The notes beneath the pieces were generated by a model. That model was not told the DNA's origin. It was given only the letters and a program-made list of their open reading frames with translations, and searched no databases. A program made the translations under genes and the position numbers. This document shows positions 50,917 through 61,899 of a DNA stretch of 64,000 nt, piece after piece. The stretch is from Lactobacillus sp. ESL0684. GTDB taxonomy: Bacteria; Bacillota; Bacilli; Lactobacillales; Lactobacillaceae. Location: the NCBI RefSeq assembly GCF_029392675.1, contig NZ_CP113941.1, positions 1,104,001 through 1,168,000 on the forward strand, written 5' to 3'. How positions within the stretch are numbered: position 1 is the first letter of the stretch; each line of letters begins with the position of its first letter.

Positions 50917-52659
50917 TTAATTAGTATTCTTTAACCTTTCAAGCCGAGAATCTGCAATTACTTGTTCTAGTTCTTGTGTGCAATAATCCAGTTGCTGCTG
51001 ATCCCAACCATAATAATTAGCCATGCGGTTAACAACACCCACTTTAACTTTATCTAAAGTATCATTCTTAAATAAGACATGATATGTGCGCCGCAATAAA
51101 TAATCAACTGGTGTGAGCGTCATTTCTTCTGCTAAGGAATAATCCAGTGCTGCAGTCTGTCCCAAAGTAAGTCCTGGTTCTGGAGTAATTTGCTTAGCAC
51201 GGTCATAAATTTTGGCTGCTTCTGAACCAAACAGGCTAGCAATTTCTTGAGCATCAGCTGGTGAAATACCAACTGCCTCTCCGGCTTGCGCAATTTTTGC
51301 TAGTTCTGCCTCTGCATTATCTGAATCAAAATCGCCACCCGCGACTTTGACTTTAGCTGAATCTGGTAAAACAAAAGCTTCTCCAAAATCATCATGCAGT
51401 TTTTGAGCAATCTTTTCCATTGCTCCATTAGCCATAATCCGGTAGTCAGTTAGCTTGCCACCTGCAAGCGTAATAAGTCCATCATCGGCAGTTGTCAATG
51501 AACTTCCTCGAGAAACAGCAGAAGGCGCCGAGGTACTATCTGAAACGCTGGCACCAGTCACTGCATCAGCAGCCGCATTACCAGCATCTTCTACGCCGAT
51601 TAATGGCCGTACACCTGCCCAACTAGCTTCAACGTCAGCCAGTGTTAAATGTGCTGTAGGATATTTTCGATTGATGATCTTTAGTAGGTAATCAACATCA
51701 CTTTGTTCAACAACTGGATGATTATAATCACCATGAAAATCAGTATCTGTAGTACCAATATAGGTTTTCCCTTCTCTTGGAATGGTAAAAATCATTCTGC
51801 CATCTGCGGTGCCTGAACCAAAATAGGTTGGTTGTGGAACCTTTAGCCGTGATTGATCAACTACCAAATGAACCCCTTTAGTTGGACGCAAACGGGCTTC
51901 CTTATAAGTTAACTGATCTGTCTGTCTGACTTCATCTGACCACGGACCAGCGGCATTAATAACAACTTTAGCATGAATGTCAAATTCTGTTCCATCTAGC
52001 AAATCTTTAACTCTTACGCCATTAACCTGTTTGGCTTCATTATGTAAAATTTTAATTGCTTTTAGCCTACTAACCGCTAAACAGCCAAGTTCGTGGGCCT
52101 TTTTGACATTTTCCAAAACTAGCCGAGAGTCATTATTTTGATAGTCTAAATAAACCCCTGCGCCTTCTAAGTTAACTGGATTTAGTTGCGGTTCACGTTT
52201 TAACGTTTCTGCTTTATCAATCGTATAATTGGCATATTTAGTTAATGGGGAGTCTCCTTCGATACCAGCTAAGTGATCATATAAATCCATAGCGACCTTA
52301 ACCGAAAACATTGTAAATGTAGTATCTGGCTCATCATAAATTGGTAAAATCATTGGATCTGGTTGAGTCATGTGCGGTGCAATATGGTGAATGACCGCCC
52401 GTTCTTTAACCGTATCAGACACCACTTGTACATCAAAAGTTTTGAGATAGCGTATCCCGCCATGAACTAGTCTAGTTGAACGCGATGAAGTTCCGGCGCC
52501 AAAGTCCTGCATATCAATTAATCCAGTTTTCATTTTGGCGCTGCTAGCTTGCAAGGCAATTCCTGCACCAGTAATGCCACCACCAATAACTAATAAATCT
52601 AAGTCGATATTTTTTAGCTGCTCAATTTCTTTTTTTCTAGTTTTAAGTGAAAATTCCAT
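50917..52659 (-). CDS. glpO: Glycerol-3-phosphate oxidase/dehydrogenase, FAD type
   Basis: 580 aa. The FAD-binding GGGITGAGIALQA opens the enzyme, and STRLVHGGIRYL is a family signature. An insertion of about 35 residues (NAAADAVTGASVSDSTSAPS) stands where streptococcal GlpO also carries an insert, which supports the oxidase form that gives hydrogen peroxide. It converts glycerol 3-phosphate to dihydroxyacetone phosphate. glpK is immediately upstream in the operon. glpD would be the alternative symbol. Confidence 0.9.
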   Translation of the reverse strand: MEFSLKTRKKEIEQLKNIDLDLLVIGGGITGAGIALQASSAKMKTGLIDMQDFGAGTSSRSTRLVHGGIRYLKTFDVQVVSDTVKERAVIHHIAPHMTQPDPMILPIYDEPDTTFTMFSVKVAMDLYDHLAGIEGDSPLTKYANYTIDKAETLKREPQLNPVNLEGAGVYLDYQNNDSRLVLENVKKAHELGCLAVSRLKAIKILHNEAKQVNGVRVKDLLDGTEFDIHAKVVINAAGPWSDEVRQTDQLTYKEARLRPTKGVHLVVDQSRLKVPQPTYFGSGTADGRMIFTIPREGKTYIGTTDTDFHGDYNHPVVEQSDVDYLLKIINRKYPTAHLTLADVEASWAGVRPLIGVEDAGNAAADAVTGASVSDSTSAPSAVSRGSSLTTADDGLITLAGGKLTDYRIMANGAMEKIAQKLHDDFGEAFVLPDSAKVKVAGGDFDSDNAEAELAKIAQAGEAVGISPADAQEIASLFGSEAAKIYDRAKQITPEPGLTLGQTAALDYSLAEEMTLTPVDYLLRRTYHVLFKNDTLDKVKVGVVNRMANYYGWDQQQLDYCTQELEQVIADSRLERLKNTN

Positions 52660-52691
52660 TAGTTATCCTCCATTAAAAATTATTATTACCA

Positions 52692-54203
<1,512 letters not shown>

Positions 54204-54282
54204 TCACTCCTTTTAATATCAATAATCTTAAGTTTTAAGTAAAAATTCCTTGCTTGCAACTTTAACTCTATACTATCTTTTA

Positions 54283-54296
54283 AGTAAGCGCTAACA
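54283..54296. promoter_or_regulatory. cre-like CcpA site
   Basis: AGTAAGCGCTAACA matches the CcpA consensus TGWAAGCGYTWWCA at 12 or more of 14 positions. It lies between glpK and the LysR gene and overlaps a likely minus promoter (TTAGCG, 16 bp, TATAGA). Confidence 0.72.
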
Positions 54297-54346
54297 TAGA
54301 ATGATAATAACTTATTACCTAAAGTTATAAGCTCAAGGAGAAACTT

Positions 54347-55222
54347 ATGAAATACAATTTATTGGCTTTTAAATATTTTATTGATGTAGTGGAAACACAA
54401 GGATTCACGCCTGCAGCTAAACGTAATTTTGTGTCGCAAACAGCAATTAGTAAGGCTATCAAAAATTTGGAAAATGAGCTCCAACTTAATTTAATCGATC
54501 GCTCAACTTCTCATTTTCAGGTTACTCCTGCTGGTATTAACCTATATCATTACTCAATTGCCTTGCTCAAGCATTATGATAACTTTAACGAAAAAGTTAG
54601 CAAGCTAGATGATAGTTACCAAACTCTAAAAATCCACTATTTACGTGGATTTAGCCATTGGGCACTCGAGTTATCAAAGAAATTAAGATTAATAAATCCA
54701 CAGTTACAATTGGAACTTGATACCGAAAAGTTTTCTAGTAGTATAACTAAATTAGCGGCAAATGACTATGATATTTTAGTGGGCTTCTCAACTGCCGTCA
54801 GCAAAATTAAGGATATCAGAATTAAGAAGATTGGTACTGCTAACTTTGGGGTACTGCTTCATCAGTCTACTTTTCATAATCAGACGATAAATAAAGAAAC
54901 TGTAGCTAAACAGTCGCTTTTTTTACAAAAATGGTCAGCTACCGATGGTAACGACGTTCAGACTAAAATTCAAATTATTTTGCAAAAATTGCAGATAAGC
55001 TATCAAAAAGTAATTTATCTCGACAGCTTTGACGCTGCGCTAACAAACGTCTACTTAAATCATGGTCTAGCACTTTATCCAAAAGAATTACCACTTAATA
55101 TCCCCTATACTGACACACTTGGCTATTTACCAGAAATTCCTGCCTTGCAATACGATGTAGTAGCAATCTATAAGGAACCGGCAATCGGCAATATTTTAAA
55201 CAAAGCTCTGTCGGCAAGTTGA
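54347..55222 (+). CDS. LysR-family regulator
   Basis: 291 aa. The N-terminal helix-turn-helix (AKRNFVSQTAISKAIKNLEN) is clear, followed by a substrate-binding domain. It is divergent from glpK and shares the intergenic region, but it may regulate something else. The effector is unknown. Confidence 0.92.
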   Translation: MKYNLLAFKYFIDVVETQGFTPAAKRNFVSQTAISKAIKNLENELQLNLIDRSTSHFQVTPAGINLYHYSIALLKHYDNFNEKVSKLDDSYQTLKIHYLRGFSHWALELSKKLRLINPQLQLELDTEKFSSSITKLAANDYDILVGFSTAVSKIKDIRIKKIGTANFGVLLHQSTFHNQTINKETVAKQSLFLQKWSATDGNDVQTKIQIILQKLQISYQKVIYLDSFDAALTNVYLNHGLALYPKELPLNIPYTDTLGYLPEIPALQYDVVAIYKEPAIGNILNKALSAS

Positions 55223-55237
55223 TTTTTGAGCATAAAA

Positions 55238-55265
55238 AATCACTTTGGTTACAGCCAAAGTGATT
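55238..55265. terminator. Bidirectional terminator
   Basis: AATCACTTTGG pairs with CCAAAGTGATT around TTACAG; A and T runs on both sides. Shared by the LysR and OppA-like genes. Confidence 0.85.
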
Positions 55266-55278
55266 TAGATGATGATTA

Positions 55279-56925
55279 TTAATCTGTCAATCTCAGGGTA
55301 GCCAAATTGTAATTTCCATTAGGTGAAATTATCAAGTTTTTAACTCGAGATTTAGTTAAATGGGCTTCTCCGAGCTGGTATAGCGGACTTACACCTTGCT
55401 CTTCATTTAAAATATTTTGAGCATTCTTCAAATCTTGCCAGCGCCTGTTGGCATTATTGGCATCTTCTTTCATACTCCTTGCAACTAACTGATCAAATTT
55501 TTTATTAGTCCATTTACCCCAATTGTAACTTGCTTTAGAAGTCATTAACGTTAGAAAATTAATTGGGTCTGGAAAATCTGCCGTCCACGTTGTCACTACT
55601 AAGTCAAAATCACCACTACCAGAGCGACTAATTCGACTTTTGAATGGCACATTATTTAACGTGATTTTCATTCCTGGTAATTTTTCTAATTGATTTTGGA
55701 TAAATTCACATTGCTTCTTGGAAACATCAGTATCGTCACCTAATAAGACTAAATTAAACTTTTTACCTTGATTACCTGTTTCAGCTAAGCCTTGTTGCCA
55801 AAGCTTTTTAGCCTTTTTGGGATCATACTTGACATATTTAGCCGCACTAGGTTTAACTTCATCCACAAAATCCTTGGTTTTATCAGCTGGATCAAAAGAC
55901 ATATTCTGCGGTACCAGGCTACTAAGCGGCTTACTACCATCACCTAGAACTTTTTTTGTTAATTGAACTCGATCAATTGATAATGAAATTGCTTGCCTAA
56001 TCTTTTTATTTCTAAATAATGCCTGCCGCTTTAGGTTAGGTGCCAAATAAAAAATAGAATTCATTTTACGAGAATTATAATCTTTATCGCCTCGCATTTG
56101 CTTAGCATTATCACCACTAATAGTCACATCATCTAACTTATTTGATTGATATAAATTTAAAGCAGTAGTTGGATCCTTAACTACCTGATATTGCAGCTTT
56201 TTAACTTTAACATTTTTGGCATTCCAATAATTATTATTCTTTATTTCGGTCCAAGTATTATCTGGACTGTCCCAATTAACCAATTTATACGGTCCATTAA
56301 AAACTGACGCTTTGGAATTTGTGCCAAACTTTTTACCCCATTTTTTCACAACTTTCTTATTTTGTGGAAAATAAAATTCACCGGTCATTAATTTATTAAA
56401 ATATGGAATAGGTTTTTCCAAAGTAACCTGCAAAGTATATTTGTCTAAAGCTTTTACTCCTAACGAATTGACTGGTTCTTTACCAGCAGTGATTGCTTCT
56501 GCGTTAGCAATCCCTTCATAAATATAGGCATACTGTGATTTAGTCTTAGGATCAACTGTTCGACGCCATGCAAAGACAAAATCAGCAGCTGTCAATTCAT
56601 CGCCATTGCTCCATTTTGAATGTCGCAAAGGAAAAGTATAGGTCAAGCCGTTGTTAGTCGGTTTAACAATTTTAGTGGCAAGTGCTGGCTTAAGCGTTTT
56701 GCCCTCATAACGATATAAACCTTCCATTGTATTTGTTGCAGCCTGACTGCCAATCACATCAGTATTGAGCGACGGATCCATTGTCGCAATGATATCCTTA
56801 ACCATAAATTTCGCAGTACTATTAACTTTTTTAGGTTGCGAACTATTATTAGTGCCACACCCCACCAAAGTTACCATACTTAATAAACTGGTTATTCCAA
56901 CTATTACCAATCGTTTTACCTTCAT
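55279..56925 (-). CDS. Oligopeptide ABC transporter substrate-binding lipoprotein (OppA-like)
   Basis: 548 aa from the ATG at 56925 behind GGGAG. The lipobox is TLVGC with Cys23. SBP_bac_5 signatures are WSNGDELTAADFVFAWRRT and the YNWGKWTNKKFDQLVARSM end. It binds peptides at the cell surface for an Opp transporter whose membrane genes are not nearby. It stands alone between a terminator and the CRISPR array. Confidence 0.93.
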   Translation of the reverse strand: MKVKRLVIVGITSLLSMVTLVGCGTNNSSQPKKVNSTAKFMVKDIIATMDPSLNTDVIGSQAATNTMEGLYRYEGKTLKPALATKIVKPTNNGLTYTFPLRHSKWSNGDELTAADFVFAWRRTVDPKTKSQYAYIYEGIANAEAITAGKEPVNSLGVKALDKYTLQVTLEKPIPYFNKLMTGEFYFPQNKKVVKKWGKKFGTNSKASVFNGPYKLVNWDSPDNTWTEIKNNNYWNAKNVKVKKLQYQVVKDPTTALNLYQSNKLDDVTISGDNAKQMRGDKDYNSRKMNSIFYLAPNLKRQALFRNKKIRQAISLSIDRVQLTKKVLGDGSKPLSSLVPQNMSFDPADKTKDFVDEVKPSAAKYVKYDPKKAKKLWQQGLAETGNQGKKFNLVLLGDDTDVSKKQCEFIQNQLEKLPGMKITLNNVPFKSRISRSGSGDFDLVVTTWTADFPDPINFLTLMTSKASYNWGKWTNKKFDQLVARSMKEDANNANRRWQDLKNAQNILNEEQGVSPLYQLGEAHLTKSRVKNLIISPNGNYNLATLRLTD

Positions 56926-57021
56926 TATCAAACTCCCTATTTTGAGACTGTAAAAGTGTTTTCGTAATTTTACATCGTTTAATATTAAAAGTAAATATAT
57001 TTTTTATTAAATATAAATAAA

Positions 57022-58270
57022 AAAGACCCCACATTCGCGTGGGGAATACTGGATACCGATTTTGTCTTCTTTGACAACCGCGGGATCACCCCCACATACG
57101 TGGGGAATACGGGTACCAATTCGGTAATCCATTAGATTTTCAAGGATCACCCCCACATACGTGGGGAATACTATAGCCACCAGTTTGTATATGTTCTTGG
57201 CTCAGGATCACCCCCACATACGTGGGGAATACGGGTACCAATTCGGTAATCCATTAGATTTTCAAGGATCACCCCCACATACGTGGGGAATACTATAGCC
57301 ACCAGTTTGTATATGTTCTTGGCTCAGGATCACCCCCACATACGTGGGGAATACGGGTACCAATTCGGTAATCCATTAGATTTTCAAGGATCACCCCCAC
57401 ATACGTGGGGAATACTATTTTTTTTCAGCTTTTAAAGGACTACCTTCAGGATCACCCCCACATACGTGGGGAATACATCCATGTATTAGCTCCACTACAA
57501 ACCTAGCAGGGATCACCCCCACATACGTGGGGAATACCTTTACAAAATTCTGATAATCGCCATTTACCCAGGATCACCCCCACATACGTGGGGAATACGG
57601 CAATCCTTATAATTTTAAGCGTATTGTCCAAGGATCACCCCCACATACGTGGGGAATACTTTCGAAACACGGGAATTACATCAGATTATGAGGGATCACC
57701 CCCACATACGTGGGGAATACGATTTTGTTCGGTTTTAGTCCAACTTTGTTCGAGGATCACCCCCACATACGTGGGGAATACCATAGTCTTTTGGGTCAAA
57801 GCGAAGCACATTAAGGATCACCCCCCACATACGTGGGGAATACTATGGTTGCAAACTCGAGTTCAGCTGCAAGAAGGATCACCCCCCACATACGTGGGGA
57901 ATACAATGTGGTAAAATTATCATTAGTTATAGATGGAGATCACCCCCCACATACGTGGGGAATACAAACAGCCATGCAACGCTCCTGCATATCAAAAAAT
58001 CACCCCCCCACATACGTGGGGAATACGAATCGTGATCAGGTTGGTTATTTATGGGTAAGATCCCCCCCCACATACGTGGGGAATACTTCGCCGGTCGCCT
58101 GTAGGGACAGAGTTCCTGAATCACCCCCCCACATACGTGGGGAATACCGTTCGCGTCTTTGTTCAGCTTCTTGTTGTTGAAATCACCCCCCCACATACGT
58201 GGGGAATACGCAATTTCATGCTGATTATTGATTAATCCTTTAATCACCCCCCCACATACGTGGGGAATAC
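57022..58270 (-). CRISPR. CRISPR array, 21 repeats and 20 spacers, type I-E-like repeat
   Basis: The repeat (minus strand GTATTCCCCACGTATGTGGG, then 2 or more G and TGATCC) is 28 bp with a 61-bp period. The first repeat (57022-57049) at the left end is degenerate, as expected for the old end. The array should be transcribed on the minus strand from the promoter at 58347-58375. Spacers 2, 4 and 6 are identical, as are 3 and 5. From 57815 rightward the C run (plus strand) grows from five to six, then seven. No cas gene lies in the window. Confidence 0.96.
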
Positions 58271-58346
58271 AGTAAAAAATCACTGATACATCAACATTCA
58301 AAAATTAAAAAGATTGAAAAATCATTAGTTCATATTTGTAAACCAT

Positions 58347-58375
58347 ATTATATTAGTTAAAATATTTCTAATCAA
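58347..58375 (-). promoter_or_regulatory. CRISPR leader promoter
   Basis: Minus strand TTGATT, 17-bp spacer, TATAAT, about 75 bases before the first repeat. Leader DNA 58271-58480 is A/T-rich and holds no ORF. Confidence 0.78.
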
Positions 58376-58482
58376 GCAAGTTTTTAATTTATTAAATACC
58401 ACTGAAATACAATAAATTTTTCCATATCAAATATTAAAAATATCGAAGACTGGATAATAAGTTTGTATCAAAAGCAATCAAA

Positions 58483-58516
58483 AAGCCTACCAAATATTAA
58501 TTTGATAAGCTTTTCA
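58483..58516 (-). terminator. tmRNA terminator
   Basis: Minus strand AAGCTTATCAAAT pairs with ATTTGGTAGGCTT (wobbles), followed by TTTTTGATT. Confidence 0.75.
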
Positions 58517-58525
58517 GTTTGTTAA

Positions 58526-58889
58526 TGGAGATGAGGGGAATTGAACCCCTGTCCAAACGCATTCCATCACTGACCTCTACGATCATAGTTATATTATTTG
58601 AACTTCACTAGTCCAAAACGCCATATAACAGAGCTAGGATGGACTAGCTAATCTGCTCAGACTCTTTTTAACTATTCAGATGAGGTAGTTAAACGTAACT
58701 CATTGATTTGATACCCAATACTAGACATGAGCAATCCAATACCAGGCAAGGCATAACTGCTAAACTAAGCAGCTAATGCGTATGAATTTTCTTTATTTGC
58801 AGTTAAAGTTCTGTAACGTTTTAATGTAGCCGTAACCTACAAATCGCAGTCAATGCGAATCTACGCCTGTCGAATCCCAAAACATCCCC
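58526..58889 (-). ncRNA. ssrA: tmRNA
   Basis: 364 nt. The 5' GGGGATG pairs with 3' CATCTCC; the T arm is GGGTTCAATTCCC. The tag region reads ANKENSYALAA then TAG, ending in the usual ALAA degradation signal. CCA is not encoded. An extended -10, TGCTATAAT, lies near 58904. It rescues ribosomes stalled on broken mRNA. Confidence 0.96.
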
Positions 58890-58950
58890 GTTTTGACTTC
58901 TTAATTATAGCATAAACTACACTTAACATACGAATTAAAAACCTAAAAAA

Positions 58951-60135
58951 CTAGTTCAAATTAGCTAAACGAACAACATCACGTTCAATCATTAATTCCT
59001 CATCTGTTGGTATAATCATTGCCTTAACTTTTGAATCAGGCTTAGAAATAAACTTTTCACCATTTGACTTGTTGGCTTCAAAATCAGGTTCCAATCCAAC
59101 ATATTCGAATGATTTCATAACATTTTCACGTACACTACTATCATGTTCACCAATACCAGCCGTAAAGATAATTGCATCTACGCCATTCATTTCAGCAATA
59201 TACGAACCAACATACTGTACTACGCGATTAACAAAGATATTACGAGCTAGACTAGCTTTTTTATCAGGATTAGTTTCTAAGTCACGCATATCTGAAGAAA
59301 TTCCAGAAATTCCTACCAAGCCTGATTCATCATTCAAAATATCAATCATTTGATTAATATCAAGATTTTCTTTGTTCATAATATATTGCAAAACAGACGG
59401 ATCAACATCACCTGAACGTGTACCCATCGTCACACCAGCAAGTGGTGTAAAGCCCATTGAAGTATCAAAAGATTTACCATCTTTAACAGCCGTAACAGAG
59501 GCTCCAGATCCCAAGTGACAAACTACCAGCTTTAAATTCTTAGCATCTTTATTTAATAATTCAGCTGCTCTAGCAACAATATATCTAACTGAGGTACCAT
59601 GAGCACCATATTTACGGACACCATACTTTTCATAGTATTTATTAGGAATAGAATACATATAATGAACTGGATCCAGACTCTGATGAAACGAAGTATCAAA
59701 TACACCAACTTCTGGTACATTAGGCAATAATTTCATAAATGCCTCAATGCCTTTAGCTTCAGCCGGATTATGCAAAGGAGCATACTCTTTTAAATCATAA
59801 ATTTTCTGCAATTTTTTTTGATCAATAATTGCAGAATCTGCAAAATCTTCACCACCAGCAACAATTCGATGACCAACACCAACTATCTCATTGAGATCAT
59901 CAATTACTTGGTATTTCTTTAAAGAATCTAATAATAAGTTAACTGCTGTTTCCTGATCAGGTATAGCAACTTCTTCAGTGTGCTTCTCTGCGTTAGCTAA
60001 TTCAATTTCAAAAGAAGAGCCATCGATACCAACTCGATCAGCAATTCCTTCAGCTAAAACTTTCTCTTCAGGTAGCGCAAACAGCTTATATTTAAAAGAA
60101 GAGCTACCTGAGTTAATTGCTAAAACTTTTTTCAT
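58951..60135 (-). CDS. ackA: Acetate kinase
   Basis: 394 aa from the ATG at 60135, which follows GGAGG; the frame is open further upstream but without a site. VLAINSGSSSFKYKLF and GVFDTSFHQSLDP with the TMGTRSGDVDPSVLQY segment are family signatures. It makes ATP from acetyl phosphate, in the cytoplasm. Confidence 0.98.
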   Translation of the reverse strand: MKKVLAINSGSSSFKYKLFALPEEKVLAEGIADRVGIDGSSFEIELANAEKHTEEVAIPDQETAVNLLLDSLKKYQVIDDLNEIVGVGHRIVAGGEDFADSAIIDQKKLQKIYDLKEYAPLHNPAEAKGIEAFMKLLPNVPEVGVFDTSFHQSLDPVHYMYSIPNKYYEKYGVRKYGAHGTSVRYIVARAAELLNKDAKNLKLVVCHLGSGASVTAVKDGKSFDTSMGFTPLAGVTMGTRSGDVDPSVLQYIMNKENLDINQMIDILNDESGLVGISGISSDMRDLETNPDKKASLARNIFVNRVVQYVGSYIAEMNGVDAIIFTAGIGEHDSSVRENVMKSFEYVGLEPDFEANKSNGEKFISKPDSKVKAMIIPTDEELMIERDVVRLANLN

Positions 60136-60179
60136 AAATAAAATTCCTCCGCACAAATAACTTTTAAATTTTTCACAAA

Positions 60180-61181
60180 TTAATCAATGTTTTTATTATA
60201 CCACTCATTTAGCTTAACATTAAGTTTAACCAGTGCTTCCTCTTGCTTAGTTGAGTCCAACTTTGTGAGAAATACTTCACTATTAGTTGCTTCTTGTCCA
60301 TGATTTTGGAAAACTAAAATTGATTTTTGATTAAATTTATTTTTAAACATTTTATCAGGCAACTCGATTATCGAACGTATAAAAACTTTTTTTGTTAACC
60401 AAGGCATAAAATCTGCCCCAACCTTGCCCGCAAGAATTGATTGTGGAACTACTATAAAAGCATAACCAGCTGGCTTAAGATTTTTAATTATTTGCTCAAT
60501 AAATAATAAGTGAGCAAATGAATGTCCTTGCTGGGCCTTAGTGGCAAATTTTTTAGCATTTTCGTCAACCGGATAATAACCAATGGGCAAATCACTGACT
60601 ACCACATCTGGACTATCAATTAGCCAAGGATTTAACGCATCCTGGCAATATAAGTCAATTTTAAGGTCATTTAAATGTGCACCAATATCTGCAAAACTTA
60701 AAATTTCTTCATCGTTATCAATACCTGTTAATTTGAATTGAAAACTTGAATGATTGACACCCTTAAGTTGATTAATTACCGAATACAATAAATCGCCAGT
60801 TCCAATTGCTGGATCAACAACTGTAAGTTGCTTGTTTGGCAGTAATTTTTGCATCATCAACGCTATTACCGTCGAAATTAGCGGCGGTGTTGGCATTTGA
60901 TTGGTATCTATGCTGTCTTCAGTTTCCGCTTTTAACGTTAATAAAGTAAAAAGTTGCACCTTAGTAGCTCGCGAGAGTTGTCCATATCTTAGCTCTGCAT
61001 ATTTCTGACTTAATATGGCTACAGACTCTTTGTCTGGTGCACCCATTTCAACCTTGATTTTGCCGCTCTCGAGATTATCAAACGTTTCAATTAGTGCATC
61101 ACTATATGAAACGTTCAACTTTTCCTGTAAAAACTCAACACAATCCGTAAATTTATTAAAAAGATCTTCGATTTTATCCAT
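60180..61181 (-). CDS. YtxK-like class I SAM methyltransferase
   Basis: 333 aa. The SAM site is VVDPAIGTGDLLYSV; the motif IV position reads SDLPIGYY instead of NPPY or DPPY. It resembles N6-adenine methylases of type I systems but lacks a restriction partner. It lies between comGG and ackA, as in many lactobacilli. The substrate is unknown. Confidence 0.88.
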   Translation of the reverse strand: MDKIEDLFNKFTDCVEFLQEKLNVSYSDALIETFDNLESGKIKVEMGAPDKESVAILSQKYAELRYGQLSRATKVQLFTLLTLKAETEDSIDTNQMPTPPLISTVIALMMQKLLPNKQLTVVDPAIGTGDLLYSVINQLKGVNHSSFQFKLTGIDNDEEILSFADIGAHLNDLKIDLYCQDALNPWLIDSPDVVVSDLPIGYYPVDENAKKFATKAQQGHSFAHLLFIEQIIKNLKPAGYAFIVVPQSILAGKVGADFMPWLTKKVFIRSIIELPDKMFKNKFNQKSILVFQNHGQEATNSEVFLTKLDSTKQEEALVKLNVKLNEWYNKNID

Positions 61182-61238
61182 TATATTCCCCTATCTCTTA
61201 GATATTTTAATAGAAATAGGGTAATGCATGCAAGGAAA

Positions 61239-61397
61239 TCATTCGTTAATCAAATATTCAATCAACAATAAGTTATTTTCCATACTATCTCGATAAACTG
61301 TTTGATAAAACTGAATAAAAACTATACATGTCGCTAACACTAATACACTGCTTAATAAGGCACTAGCTTTTACTTTTAGGGATTTTAATTTGTGCAT
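61239..61397 (-). CDS. comGG: ComGG-like minor pseudopilin, 52 aa
   Basis: MHKLKSLKVKASALLSSVLV opens the protein, then a hydrophobic helix (LATCIVFIQFY) and an acidic end. It overlaps comGF by 35 bases in another frame and is the last gene of the comG operon. Size and place fit ComGG; the sequence is too short and variable for proof. Confidence 0.62.
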   Translation of the reverse strand: MHKLKSLKVKASALLSSVLVLATCIVFIQFYQTVYRDSMENNLLLIEYLINE

Positions 61398-61899
61398 TTC
61401 TTGTCTTCTTTTTTATTGGTGGTTGCTCTAATTCAAATACTAATTCGGAATAACGATTATCTGTTTCCGTAACCTTTATCAAAATTTGCTTACTAGTATG
61501 CGTGAAAATCGCACGCTTGACATTTAGTAACAGCGGCATATGACCACCTTCAGGAGTAGTCATGCGCAACATATTTTTATAAAAGTTCAAAAGATAGGTT
61601 TTCTTCTGACCAGATTTTTCTACTTTAACTATGCCGACCTGCCTAGAATTAGAACCACCTTCAAAAATATAAGCAGTTTCGGTTTCATTATCATGAAAAA
61701 AACGATCAAATTGAACATAAGCAAACGCGATATCGTCTGTTCGATGACCAGCACGATCAGCCGTTGTAACACTCTTTAACAGGTTCTGTAAAATAGTCAC
61801 CACCAGTAAAGTAACAAATATGGCAAATATTGCTTCAGAAAGCATAAAACCCTTATTTTTTAATTTGATAAATTTTTTTATTTGTTGCGTCATAAACAC
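61363..61899 (-). CDS. comGF: ComGF-like competence pseudopilin
   Basis: 178 aa from a GTG at 61899. The prepilin segment is NKGFMLSEAIFAIFVTLLVV, followed by the ComGF-type domain (DDIAFAYVQFDRFFHDNETE). It overlaps comGE. It is part of the DNA-uptake pilus. Confidence 0.83.
   Translation of the reverse strand: MFMTQQIKKFIKLKNKGFMLSEAIFAIFVTLLVVTILQNLLKSVTTADRAGHRTDDIAFAYVQFDRFFHDNETETAYIFEGGSNSRQVGIVKVEKSGQKKTYLLNFYKNMLRMTTPEGGHMPLLLNVKRAIFTHTSKQILIKVTETDNRYSELVFELEQPPIKKKTRNAQIKIPKSKS

Noticed and set aside
57050-58242. Self-targeting spacers against the prophage in this window
   Set aside because: I compared spacers by eye with the prophage and saw no match. A full alignment of the 17 distinct spacers with both strands would settle it; a match of 30 or more bases would reverse this.
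57588-58301. Open frames on both strands across the CRISPR array with repeating PTYVGNT / PHTWGI or PRMWGG peptides
   Set aside because: They are translations of the repeats; no ribosome site, and the repeats and spacers explain the region fully.
60180-61181. Type I restriction-modification methylase
   Set aside because: No HsdS or HsdR nearby, motif IV is altered, and position between comG and ackA matches the housekeeping YtxK-like family.
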